A stretch of DNA of 13,228 nucleotides from Actinomycetes bacterium. GTDB lineage: Bacteria > Actinomycetota > Actinomycetes > Propionibacteriales > Propionibacteriaceae. The translations under genes and the position numbers were made by a program. Position 1 is the stretch's first letter. The number at the start of each line of letters is the position of its first letter. Where the stretch lies: the NCBI GenBank assembly GCA_023419175.1, contig JAEZYG010000024.1:1-13228 (forward strand), given 5' to 3'. The notes under the pieces were generated by a model. The model was not told the origin of the DNA. It worked only from the letters and a program-made list of their open reading frames with translations, and did not search any database. Of this stretch, positions 1-8,200 are shown piece by piece.

Positions 1-802
1 GTCCAAGGTCGCATATTGGAGCGTAAATGGCGCTACGGGTCCCCACGACAACCCGAGTTTTTCCGTCCAGAATCGCCAAATAGTTGCTATATCTAACCGA
101 ACGCCCATCGTCTGCATGAAGGAAAGCGATCGCTCCTAAACCGACGACAGGAGCCAAGACTTGACGGATATATGCCACATCGTATTCGTCGGGGACGATG
201 ATCAATATCGAACGCCCTGAGCGAATCGTAGCCAATGTGACCTGGACGATACCTCTGGTCCAATCGTCAACACCATGGACATCTGTGCGCCATCTCGGCA
301 TGACCTGCCAGAAAGCTCTCAGAGGATGGCAAGCGCTTAGTTCATCGAGGTAGCGCCTCCCCGATGTATAGGAGAAAAGTCCACCCCCTGGCATCGGAGG
401 TGTCATCGGCTCAGGCCACGATATGTCATCTGTCTTTTCAGATGCTGCATGACGAGGGGGGACGGCGAAGCGCACCATATCGCATAGCCTGCCGGCATAG
501 TGATCTGCCACAGTTCTCAACAGGGAGATCTGCTCACTAGTCATCACCGGACGCGAGGTGACCACTTTAGCGATCGGATGGAGAGCTCGCCCAGAATCGC
601 TCTGCGAGACCAGCTCAGCTATATATCCGTCTACCTTTTGCCCAGCGAAAGGAACCTTAACGCGAACCCCGACCTCTACCGCATCGCGATAGTGGTCGGG
701 GACTTCATAGTCGAAAAGCCGATCGAGATGAGCCAGAGGGATATCGACGATGACCCTAGCCACCATCGAAATTCTCTCGGACGCAATGAGGGCTTCGCTC
801 AT
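1..802 (-). CDS. priA: Primosomal protein N' (PriA), helicase-motif-deficient actinobacterial type, 3' end outside window
   Basis: PriA takes part in restarting stalled replication forks and loading the primosome. The first 267 residues are visible and the frame stays open to the left edge. Residues 15-35 (ARVIVDIPLAHLD, then LFDY) match the start of the PriA DNA-binding domain. PFAG and VDGY at 51-60 and the AVPPRH segment at 113-118 are also typical of actinobacterial PriA, as are LHADDG at 228-233 and VVVGTRSAIYAP at 251-262. The position where E. coli PriA carries its Walker A loop (GxTGSGKT) instead reads VHGVDDWTRG at 175-184, with no GKT. Loss of helicase motifs is known for actinobacterial PriA, which is thought not to be an active helicase. 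The chosen ATG lies 8 bases after the metK stop but has no clear ribosome binding site. An in-frame ATG at 766 (residue 13), preceded by GAGAGA, is the main alternative. Confidence 0.9.
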   Translation of the reverse strand, partial: MSEALIASERISMVARVIVDIPLAHLDRLFDYEVPDHYRDAVEVGVRVKVPFAGQKVDGYIAELVSQSDSGRALHPIAKVVTSRPVMTSEQISLLRTVADHYAGRLCDMVRFAVPPRHAASEKTDDISWPEPMTPPMPGGGLFSYTSGRRYLDELSACHPLRAFWQVMPRWRTDVHGVDDWTRGIVQVTLATIRSGRSILIIVPDEYDVAYIRQVLAPVVGLGAIAFLHADDGRSVRYSNYLAILDGKTRVVVGTRSAIYAPICDLG

Positions 803-810
803 GGCAACGA

Positions 811-2001
811 TCAGCTCAAAGCAACTTTCAGATCTTCAATTCGATCCGTACATTCCCAGGTAGCTTGAGGGAACAGACGCCCAAAATGTCCGTAATTGGT
901 CGTCGCGCTGTAGATCGGACGCTTCAAATCCAATGCCTCGATGATCGCTGCAGGACGCAAATCGAATACCTTTTTAGCTGCCTGACATAGACGCTCATCG
1001 CTGACAATGCCCGTACCGAATGTATCGATGAGAAAACTGGTGGGATGAGCCGATCCGATGGCATAGCTGACTTGGGCTTCACATCGTTTCGCCAATCCGG
1101 CTGCAACGATATTCTTCGCCACCCATCTCATCGCATAACTTGCTGAACGATCGACTTTGGAAGGATCTTTACCGCTGAAAGCCCCTCCCCCATGACGCGC
1201 CATACCACCATAGGTATCGACGATGATCTTACGTCCAGTCAAACCGGCATCCCCCGCCGGGCCTCCCACGACGAAACGCCCGGTCGGATTGATGAGGATA
1301 CGAGGATCTTGATCTGCCCAGCCATAGCGTTCCAAGATGACGGAGATAACCTGCTCGATCATTTGAGGACGCAGCTGGGATTCCACATCCACATCGGGAT
1401 CGTGCTGGGCTGAAAGGACGACGGTATCGATTCCCACTGGACGATGATTCTCATCGTAGATCACCGATACTTGAGTTTTCCCATCGGGACGAAGGAACGG
1501 GCAGATCCCCTCATGGCGAACCTCAGCCAGACGCGCAGACATAGCATGAGCCATGGTGATGGGTAAGGGCATGAATTCATCGGTCTCATCGCAGGCATAG
1601 CCGAACATGAGACCTTGATCTCCCGCTCCTTGAGCGTCGAAATCCTCTTTCGCTTCATCATGGGTCGATTCCCACGACCCACTGACTCCTTGAGCGATAT
1701 CAGCCGATTGGCTATTCAAAGCCACCATGACACCGCAGGAGTGTCCGTCGATTCCCTTATCAGCGTGATCGTATCCGATCTCTACCAGACGCTGACGCAC
1801 CAGGGCTTGAATATCGACATAGGAGCGCGTCGTCGCCTCACCAGCGATCACTACGACACCGTTCGCGACAAAGGTCTCCACCGCCACCCTCGATTCTCTA
1901 TCGAAGGTAAGCATGGCGTCTAAAACAGCATCGGATATGGCATCGGCAACCTTATCCGGATGTCCTTCCGTGACCGATTCCGAGGTGAAGATGAATGCCA
2001 T
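811..2001 (-). CDS. metK: S-adenosylmethionine synthetase (methionine adenosyltransferase)
   Basis: This enzyme makes S-adenosylmethionine from methionine and ATP, releasing phosphate and pyrophosphate. It is cytosolic and usually a tetramer. The 396-residue length is normal for the family. The N-terminus reads FTSESVTEGHPDK (5-17), carrying the ATP-binding His14 and the Mg-binding Asp16. Signature 1, GAGDQG, is at 125-130, and the glycine-rich signature 2, GGGAFSGKD, is at 271-279. SYAIG and DTFGTG (about 312-331) and the closing NYGHFGR (369-375) complete the three-domain fold. The ATG shares one base with the rpoZ stop (TGATG) and only a weak GGA lies upstream, so translation is probably coupled to rpoZ. 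In many Actinobacteria coaBC (dfp) separates rpoZ from metK, but here the two genes touch. No SAM-responsive riboswitch is possible in so short a junction. Confidence 0.98.
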   Translation of the reverse strand: MAFIFTSESVTEGHPDKVADAISDAVLDAMLTFDRESRVAVETFVANGVVVIAGEATTRSYVDIQALVRQRLVEIGYDHADKGIDGHSCGVMVALNSQSADIAQGVSGSWESTHDEAKEDFDAQGAGDQGLMFGYACDETDEFMPLPITMAHAMSARLAEVRHEGICPFLRPDGKTQVSVIYDENHRPVGIDTVVLSAQHDPDVDVESQLRPQMIEQVISVILERYGWADQDPRILINPTGRFVVGGPAGDAGLTGRKIIVDTYGGMARHGGGAFSGKDPSKVDRSASYAMRWVAKNIVAAGLAKRCEAQVSYAIGSAHPTSFLIDTFGTGIVSDERLCQAAKKVFDLRPAAIIEALDLKRPIYSATTNYGHFGRLFPQATWECTDRIEDLKVALS

Positions 2002-2342
2002 CAGAGAGGATCCACATCGGCGAAAGCGTCGCCGAGATTGAAATCGGGATCAGCAAAGGCTTCAGCGCGAGCCGCCGCTTCAGCTTCTGGATCGATCTCT
2101 ACATATTGAAGCTGATGCTCTTGAACCTCACGCAATGCGGTGGACAAGGGCTTATCCTGCTGGCTTGATTCGACTAGCGGCCCGACAGCTTCCAATAGAC
2201 CCTCACCGAGCTGGGCGTAATACGCATTGATCTGTCGCGCACGCTTGGCAGCGAAGAGGACGAGACGATATTTCGAATCGACCTGCTCAAGCAGATCGTC
2301 CACAGGCGGATAGGTGATTCCTTCAGGAGTAGTGGTGCTCAA
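2001..2342 (-). CDS. rpoZ: DNA-directed RNA polymerase omega subunit
   Basis: Omega is the small RNA polymerase subunit that helps fold and hold the beta' subunit. At 113 residues it matches actinobacterial omega proteins, which are longer than the E. coli form (91). The conserved core reads YPPVDDLLE (11-19), SKYRLVLFAAKRARQIN (23-39) and YYAQLGEG (41-48). A later PLSTALRE segment and an acidic tail follow. The start codon is TTG. No in-frame ATG or GTG precedes the conserved core, and an AGGA about 9 bases upstream, inside the end of gmk, can serve as ribosome binding site. The gmk stop is 4 bases before this start, and the rpoZ stop overlaps the metK ATG by one base. Confidence 0.95.
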   Translation of the reverse strand: MSTTTPEGITYPPVDDLLEQVDSKYRLVLFAAKRARQINAYYAQLGEGLLEAVGPLVESSQQDKPLSTALREVQEHQLQYVEIDPEAEAAARAEAFADPDFNLGDAFADVDPL

Positions 2343-2346
2343 GATC

Positions 2347-2928
2347 TTATATCCTCGTCACAGACGTAGATGGATGATTGCCTACTAACTCTAGCAGTTT
2401 ATCCACTGTTTCTTCGACTGTCGTATTGATAACGACAGCATCGAACTCATGTTGAGATGCCAATTCCTCTTTAGCCGTAACGAGACGTTGACGCATCTGC
2501 TCATCGCTCTCCGTCCCCCGCCCCCGTAGACGAGAAACCAATTCTTCCCACGAGGGTGGGGCGATGAAGATGGTGAAGGCATCTGGAATGGTCGATCTCA
2601 ATTGGCGTTCACCTTGAAGATCGATTTCACAAATTGCCGTACGTCCCTCAGCTAGAGCCTGTTCAAGAGGTGCTCTCAAAGTGCCATAGCGATAGGCATT
2701 GTGCACCTGAGCCCATTCAAGAAAGCCACCATTGGCTTTCACATCATCGAATTGGTCGTCCGTTAAGAAGTGGTAATGCACTCCGTCAATCTCTCCCGGA
2801 CGAGGTGGACGAGTCGTTGCCGATACGGAGAGATAGATGGAAGGATCCCTGCGCAGCAATTCAGCGACTACCGTCCCCTTTCCCACAGCAGTAGGTCCAG
2901 AGATCACGATTGGACGACCACAGGGCAT
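2347..2928 (-). CDS. gmk: Guanylate kinase
   Basis: Guanylate kinase phosphorylates GMP to GDP with ATP, an essential step in purine salvage and synthesis. The P-loop GPTAVGKGT is at residues 11-19. It is followed by the GMP-binding SATTRPPRPGEIDGVHYHF region (about 36-54), split here into the TTR and GExDG motifs. FLEWA, then YGT, and the EIDLQG motif complete the family pattern. Length is 193 residues, slightly short against E. coli (207), because the N-terminus has almost no leader before the first strand. The ATG begins one base after the mihF stop (TGAGATG). A GGAG inside the end of mihF lies about 10 bases upstream. Position directly after mIHF and before rpoZ is the common actinobacterial order. 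Confidence 0.97.
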   Translation of the reverse strand: MPCGRPIVISGPTAVGKGTVVAELLRRDPSIYLSVSATTRPPRPGEIDGVHYHFLTDDQFDDVKANGGFLEWAQVHNAYRYGTLRAPLEQALAEGRTAICEIDLQGERQLRSTIPDAFTIFIAPPSWEELVSRLRGRGTESDEQMRQRLVTAKEELASQHEFDAVVINTTVEETVDKLLELVGNHPSTSVTRI

Positions 2929-2929
2929 C

Positions 2930-3241
2930 TCAGCAGAACTCCGCTCTCAACAAATCGAGTTGGTGACGTCCTAGACCACGAACGCGACGAGTCATCGAGA
3001 TATTGCAACGCTCCATGATCTCGCTCGCCTTCTTATCGCCCACACGCGGGAGGGACTTCAACAGATCGACTACCTTGATATGACACAAGATGGGATCCTG
3101 CAAGCACATATCGAGAGCCTGAAGCATGGTGATCTTACCTGCTCTCATGTCGCTCTTGACTTGGGCGCGAGCCTTGCGCGCTTGAGCTGCGGCTAAGCGT
3201 GCTTGCTCTAGCTGCTCGGGTGACAGCGATGGGATTTGCAT
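2930..3241 (-). CDS. mihF: Actinobacterial integration host factor (mIHF)
   Basis: This is the nucleoid-associated mIHF of Actinobacteria, a DNA-binding and DNA-bending protein unrelated in sequence to E. coli IHF. The recognisable parts are the N-terminal SLSPEQLEQAR helix and a basic ARKARAQVK stretch. A helix-two-turn-helix-like C-terminal half follows, with LLKSLPRVGDKKASEIME, TRRVRGLG and a final RAEF. I chose the ATG at 3241 (103 residues) because GGAG lies about 5 bases upstream and because family members normally begin just before the PxLxPEQ segment. An upstream in-frame ATG at 3274 would add 11 residues (114 in all) but has a weaker ribosome binding site. The gene may start its own transcription unit from the AT-rich gap after pyrF and then run into gmk, one base away. 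Confidence 0.93.
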   Translation of the reverse strand: MQIPSLSPEQLEQARLAAAQARKARAQVKSDMRAGKITMLQALDMCLQDPILCHIKVVDLLKSLPRVGDKKASEIMERCNISMTRRVRGLGRHQLDLLRAEFC

Positions 3242-3306
3242 ATCCACTCCATTCTGCTCGAACACATCATTCATCTGCTCAGATACAGCGATGATTCCTC
3301 ATCATG

Positions 3307-3335
3307 ATAATAAACGATTCACAGGTGACTTTGCT
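3307..3335 (-). promoter_or_regulatory. Possible promoter of the mihF-gmk-rpoZ-metK-priA run
   Basis: The gap between pyrF and mihF is the second-longest clear gap in the window and is richer in A+T than its surroundings. On the minus strand it holds TATTAT (plus-strand 3307-3312), one base from the sigma-70 -10 consensus. It would give a leader of roughly 60 bases to the mihF ATG at 3241. No good -35 hexamer is visible 16-18 bases upstream, which is common in Actinobacteria. The call rests on position and one hexamer only. Confidence 0.3.
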
Positions 3336-4133
3336 TTATTTAGTCCAGGAATTAACACATTGACGTATCCGATCTGGATCAGGTCCAGCCGATGCGATTC
3401 CTCTGGATACCGTGGGGATCACGCGCTCTACCGCTGTATTAAAAAGCCTGTCTAGATCGTCCAATCCAGCACCTTGAGCTCCCAATCCAGGAGCGAGAAT
3501 CGTAGCCTGGAATTGACCAAGATCCACATCGAGGACGGGCAAGGTGGCACCGATCACCAAACCGACAGCTTGACAATTGACCGCTCTATTGAATTCAACA
3601 GCCGCATCGACGATATGCTGAGCGATAGAGCGTCCTTGGCTGGTGGCAAGCTGAAAAATCTCAGAAGATGGATTCGATGTGCGGCACAGGACATAAACTC
3701 CCCGCCCATTGCGATGGGCAAGCTCGAAAGTCGTATGCAAAGCATCGATTCCCAGATAGGGACTGACGGTAATAGCGTCCACGCTCATATCGGAATCATC
3801 CAAATAGGCATGAGCATAAGCATCCATCGTCGAGCCGATATCTCCCCTTTTAACGTCTAAGAGGGTCATCGCTCCACAGGAACGAATATCGTCGATCACT
3901 CTGGCAAGAACCTTCAATCCTTCGGATCCAAAACGCTCAAAAAAAGCTGACTGGGGTTTATAGAGAGCCACGCGATCACCAATGGCTGCAATCAATTCTC
4001 GACAATGTCTCTCAACCCCGGCGAGATCGTAGTCATATCCCCATTGACGCACGATCGACTCATGAGGATCGACTCCTACGCATAGAGAACCTCTCGCAGC
4101 AATTAAGGCATGTAAACGTTTCTCGTAGCTCAT
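3336..4133 (-). CDS. pyrF: Orotidine 5'-phosphate decarboxylase, subfamily 2
   Basis: PyrF decarboxylates orotidine 5'-phosphate to UMP, the last step of de novo pyrimidine synthesis. The protein has 265 residues, the size of the longer subfamily 2 typical of Actinobacteria. Visible motifs are CVGVDPH (18-24), YKPQSAFFE (58-66) and the catalytic LLDVKRGDIGST (91-102), in which Lys95 is the expected proton donor. YLGIDAL lies near 126-132, and the phosphate-binding APGLGAQGAG is at 214-223. The ATG starts one base after the pyrD stop, and a GGAG overlapping the end of pyrD sits about 4 bases upstream, so the two are probably translated together. pyrF follows carA, carB and pyrD on the same strand, forming one pyrimidine cluster. 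Confidence 0.97.
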   Translation of the reverse strand: MSYEKRLHALIAARGSLCVGVDPHESIVRQWGYDYDLAGVERHCRELIAAIGDRVALYKPQSAFFERFGSEGLKVLARVIDDIRSCGAMTLLDVKRGDIGSTMDAYAHAYLDDSDMSVDAITVSPYLGIDALHTTFELAHRNGRGVYVLCRTSNPSSEIFQLATSQGRSIAQHIVDAAVEFNRAVNCQAVGLVIGATLPVLDVDLGQFQATILAPGLGAQGAGLDDLDRLFNTAVERVIPTVSRGIASAGPDPDRIRQCVNSWTK

Positions 4134-4134
4134 T

Positions 4135-5223
4135 TCACTCCGGGCATGTCAAGGTATTGATACCGCGTACTAAAGCCAATCCGTTGAAGATAAAGCCTGT
4201 ATAGATCTGGACAAGGCTAGCTCCTACATCGAAAAATCTCTGAGCATCGGCTGGAGTCATCACTCCACCAGATGCCATGATGGGCAGATCGCTCTTCCTA
4301 GCGATCGTCTCGACAATTCTTATCGCTTTACGCGTCAGCGGAGCTCCTGATAACCCACCAGCTTGAGAGGCGAGATGAATCTCGGATGGATGGAGGAATT
4401 GGCGGGTAATAGTCGTATTGGTAGCGATGATTCCCGAAATGTCAGCTCTGTGGCATACGTCCAAGACGGCATCGATCTGTCCATCATTGAGATCGGGAGC
4501 CACCTTCAAGAAGATCGGGATGGGATGATCGGGATTCAATCTGCGCGCCTCATCGACAAGGGCAGAGGTCAACTCATCTAAAGATTCTCTTGCTTGAAGA
4601 TCTCTCAGGTTAGGAGTGTTCGGGCTGGAGACGTTGATCGCGATATAATCGGCATAGTCAGCAATCGTTTTCAAAGAATGCAGATAGTCCTCTACCGCTT
4701 CTTCCAGCGGGGTCGTTTTCGTCTTACCGATAGAAACGCCGATAGGCATTCCCAGAGCATTATTTCCCCGGGCTACGCCCCACCCTGCGAGACGAGCCGC
4801 CAAAGCCTCCACACCGGAATTATTGAATCCCATGCGATTGATAATCGCTTGAGAATTGGGTAGACGGAATAGACGCGGCAGGCGATTCCCCGGCTGAGCA
4901 TGAGCTGTCACCGTCCCCAATTCGGCAAAACCGAACCCGAAATGCGACCACGCCCTCGCAGCAATACCGTCCTTGTCGAGTCCAGCGGCGACTCCAACGC
5001 GTCCAGGAAAATCGATTCCAGCTATCCGAACAGGATTGCGACGCTCACCGGCGAAAAAAGCCAGCTTTTCAAGCACACCATCGCTCAACTCACCCATGAG
5101 AGCGATCGCTTGATGATGAACCACCTCCGGATCACCTTTCGCCGAGGCGAACATGATCGGGCGCATCAAACCGCGATAGCTAGCGAGAAGAAGACGAACG
5201 AATAGTTCATCTGAGCTGACCAT
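4135..5223 (-). CDS. pyrD: Dihydroorotate dehydrogenase (quinone), class 2
   Basis: This FMN enzyme oxidises dihydroorotate to orotate and passes electrons to membrane quinones. The 362-residue length and an N-terminal hydrophobic helical region before the barrel (about residues 8-30) are class 2 traits. Class 2 members attach to the inner face of the membrane and need no PyrK partner; none is encoded beside it. Motifs are GVAAGLDKDG, NRMGFNN, NVSSPNTPNLRDLQ, KVAPDL, GGLSGAPL, ASGGV and IYTGF. The second Ser of NVSSPN (about residue 200) is the expected catalytic base, where class 1 enzymes have Cys. I chose the ATG at 5223 because AGGAGG lies 8 bases upstream. The frame extends upstream to a TTG at 5259, but that would place the ribosome binding site inside the coding region. 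Confidence 0.97.
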   Translation of the reverse strand: MVSSDELFVRLLLASYRGLMRPIMFASAKGDPEVVHHQAIALMGELSDGVLEKLAFFAGERRNPVRIAGIDFPGRVGVAAGLDKDGIAARAWSHFGFGFAELGTVTAHAQPGNRLPRLFRLPNSQAIINRMGFNNSGVEALAARLAGWGVARGNNALGMPIGVSIGKTKTTPLEEAVEDYLHSLKTIADYADYIAINVSSPNTPNLRDLQARESLDELTSALVDEARRLNPDHPIPIFLKVAPDLNDGQIDAVLDVCHRADISGIIATNTTITRQFLHPSEIHLASQAGGLSGAPLTRKAIRIVETIARKSDLPIMASGGVMTPADAQRFFDVGASLVQIYTGFIFNGLALVRGINTLTCPE

Positions 5224-5240
5224 GACTGTCTCCTCCTGAT
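5224..5240 (-). promoter_or_regulatory. Strong ribosome binding site fixing the pyrD start
   Basis: On the minus strand AGGAGGAGACAGTC runs directly into the ATG at 5223. AGGAGG matches the 16S anti-Shine-Dalgarno core with a spacer of about 8 bases. This is one of the two best sites in the window and decides between the ATG at 5223 and the upstream TTG at 5259. Confidence 0.85.
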
Positions 5241-5268
5241 CGGGATGAGCCTGTCTCAATCCCCAATC

Positions 5269-8200
5269 TCATTGTGCCGAAATATGTGCTTTTTGTCCGA
5301 TGTTTTTACGTTTCAACGCATCGTCTATCTGAGCTGCCCACTCCTGAATTGAGCGAACCTCCATCTCATCTCTCAAAACCGACTCGATACCTTGAACAGC
5401 TGCTTCCAAACCTTGCACGGTCGTAATGGAAGGAACGTGATGCATGATGGCTGCCGCACGGATCGAATATCCATCGCGTCTTGGAGATCCTCCAGCTGTC
5501 TGTCCGCTGGGAGTATTGAAGATCAAAGCGATCTTGCCCTCGTTGATCAAATCGACGATGGTCGGCTCACCGTGATCGCCTTGTCCTTGGGAATGTTTAC
5601 GTACCGGCGTCACCTCCACACCGTGCAATTCCAGCATTGATGCCGTTCCCGAGGTTGCCATGATGGTAAATCCCAAATCTGCCAGACGTTTAATCGGGAA
5701 GATGATATTGCGCTTATCGCGATTCGCTGCGGCTACGAAGACTGTTCCGCTGGTGGGCAAGGTTCCATAGGTGGCTATATGGCCTTTCGCGAAAGAACGT
5801 CCGAAGGTGGGGCTTAATCCCATCACCTCTCCTGTGGAACGCATCTCAGGTCCGAGGAGGGAATCCACTGAGGAACCGTCCATCGTCCTAAATCTATTGA
5901 AAGGCAGAACCGCTTCTTTAATCGCGATCGGCATCCCCTTCCAGGTGATCGCCCCATCGCATTCTTTGCGCACAATCCCTTCAGCGCGCAATTCAGCGAT
6001 CGTCATGCCCATCATGACCAACGTGGCAGCTTTTGCCAAAGAAGTACCGGTTGCTTTAGAGACGAAAGGAACCGTCCGCGACGCCCTGGGGTTGGCCTCC
6101 AAAACATAGAGGCTATCGCCTGCCAATGCGTATTGAATATTGATCAATCCTCGCACTCCAACACCACGAGCGATCGCATGAGTGGAATGTCTGATCTGAT
6201 CGATCACAGCGCTTCCCAAGGTCGCGGGAGGAAGGGAACACGACGAATCACCTGAGTGGACGCCAGCTTCTTCAATATGTTCCATCACTCCACCAAGATA
6301 GAGTTCATCGCCATCGTAGAGAGCGTCTACATCAATTTCGATGGCATCGTCGAGGAAACGATCGACTAAGACTGGCATATCGGGGCTAATCAGAGCTGAA
6401 TTTTCGATATAGGAACGCAAAGCGTCATCGCTATAGACGATCTCCATCCCTCGCCCACCGAGAACATAACTTGGACGCACCAAGACTGGATATCCGATAT
6501 CGGCAGCGATCTGGCGAGCCTGTTCATAGCTTTCTGCCATTCCGTGCTTAGGAGAGAGCAAACCAGCACGATTCAACACTTTCCCGAAAGCTCCACGCTC
6601 CTCTGCCAGATCGATGGCAGACGGCTGAGTGCCGACGATCTTAACCCCTGCAGCTTCCAATTTCTTTGCCAATTTCAGCGGAGTTTGTCCACCTAATTGG
6701 ACGATAACTCCCGCAATCGGCCCTAATTTGGATTCAGCTTCGTAGATTTCTAGAACATCTTCAAAGGTGAGCGGTTCAAAATAGAGGCGATCAGAGGTGT
6801 CATAGTCAGTCGATACCGTTTCGGGATTGCAATTGACCATGATCGCTTCATAGCCGCGTTCACTCAATGCCATCGCAGCGTGGACGCATGAATAATCGAA
6901 TTCAATACCTTGACCGATTCTGTTTGGTCCGCTTCCAAGGATCAATACCGCTGGCTTGGTACGCTTCGCTAATTCATTTTCCTCATCATAGGTTGAATAG
7001 TGATAGGGGGTATGGGCGACGAATTCCGCGGCACAGGTATCGACCGTCTTGTAGACAGGACGGACACCTAAAAGCAGACGCAATTCTCGAATCACCTCAG
7101 GAGAAGCCTTACGCAAAGCTGCGATCTGCGCATCGGATAAGCCATGTCGCTTCGCGCAACGCAATAGATCGGCATCGAGATGGTCAGCGAGACGAATCCT
7201 TTGTGCAACCTCATAGATCGCTACAAGCTGATCGATAAACCACGGATCGACACCTGTGACTTCATGCAATTCCTCAAGGGTTGCCCCTGCTCTCAATGCC
7301 TGCATCATCTGCTGAATACGTCCATCATGGGGCTGAGAACAACGGACAAGCAGCTCGTCTTTATCTCCGATTTCACTGGAGAAATCGAAAGGAGCTTTAT
7401 CGTCTTCGAGGGATCTCAAAGCCTTACCCAAAGCCTCGGTGAAATTGCGTCCAATCGCCATCGCTTCACCGACCGACTTCATATGGGTGGTCAACGTATC
7501 ATCAGCAGACGGGAATTTCTCGAAAGCGAAACGCGGTACTTTAACCACGACATAATCCAATGTCGGCTCGAAGGAGGCAGGCGTTTGTTCGGTGATATCG
7601 TTGGGAATTTCGTCGAGGGAATAGCCGACAGCGACCTTCGCAGCGATCTTGGCGATAGGGAAACCTGTCGCCTTAGACGCCAAAGCACTGGAGCGAGAGA
7701 CGCGAGGATTCATCTCGATGACGATCATGCGTCCGTCAACCGGATTGATGGCGAATTGGATATTGCATCCACCGGTATCGACCCCTACCGCACGTATGAC
7801 GGCAATTCCCACATCACGCATATGCTGATATTCGCGGTCGGTTAAAGTCATCGCTGGAGCGACTGTGATGGAATCCCCCGTGTGAACTCCCATCGGATCG
7901 AAATTCTCGATCGAGCAGATCACCACGACGTTATCGGAGCGATCTCTCATCAATTCCAGCTCATATTCTTTCCATCCCAGGATGGATTCTTCCACTAAGA
8001 CCTCATTGACTGGGCTGGCTTCCAAACCGATAGAGGCGAGATCCTCCAGCTCTTCCCAGGTATGGGCAAAACCCGATCCGACTCCACCCATCGTGTAAGA
8101 GGGACGCAAGACCACAGGTAGGCAGAGCTCTTTGGCAGCTGCTCTAACTTCATCCAAAGTGTGGCATATCCGTGAACGAGCGACCTCGGCTTTCCCCAGA

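Noticed and set aside
500..868. A 122-codon plus-strand frame opposite the priA start and metK end.
   Set aside because: The minus strand here encodes recognisable PriA and MetK residues. The plus-strand translation has no motif and no ribosome binding site.
1254..1286. CCGGGC/GCCCGG inverted repeat inside metK.
   Set aside because: A 6-bp stem with a wide loop within conserved coding sequence is explained by the codons.
3291..3305. ATGAT/ATCAT 5-bp inverted repeat upstream of mihF as an operator.
   Set aside because: It is short, AT-only apart from one pair, and expected by chance in an AT-rich gap.
3309..3340. AATAAA/TTTATT inverted repeat around the pyrF stop as a terminator.
   Set aside because: The stem is six A-T pairs with a 20-base interior and only a 4-bp inner stem, too weak to call.
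5224..5259. A TTG-initiated 12-residue N-terminal extension of pyrD.
   Set aside because: AGGAGG falls inside this extension at the right distance from the ATG at 5223, so the extension is most likely untranslated.
7180..7845. A 221-codon open frame on the plus strand, opposite carB.
   Set aside because: It lies wholly antisense to a strongly conserved part of carB, resembles no family I know, and has the Arg/Asp/Ile-rich composition expected from reading codon-biased DNA on the wrong strand.
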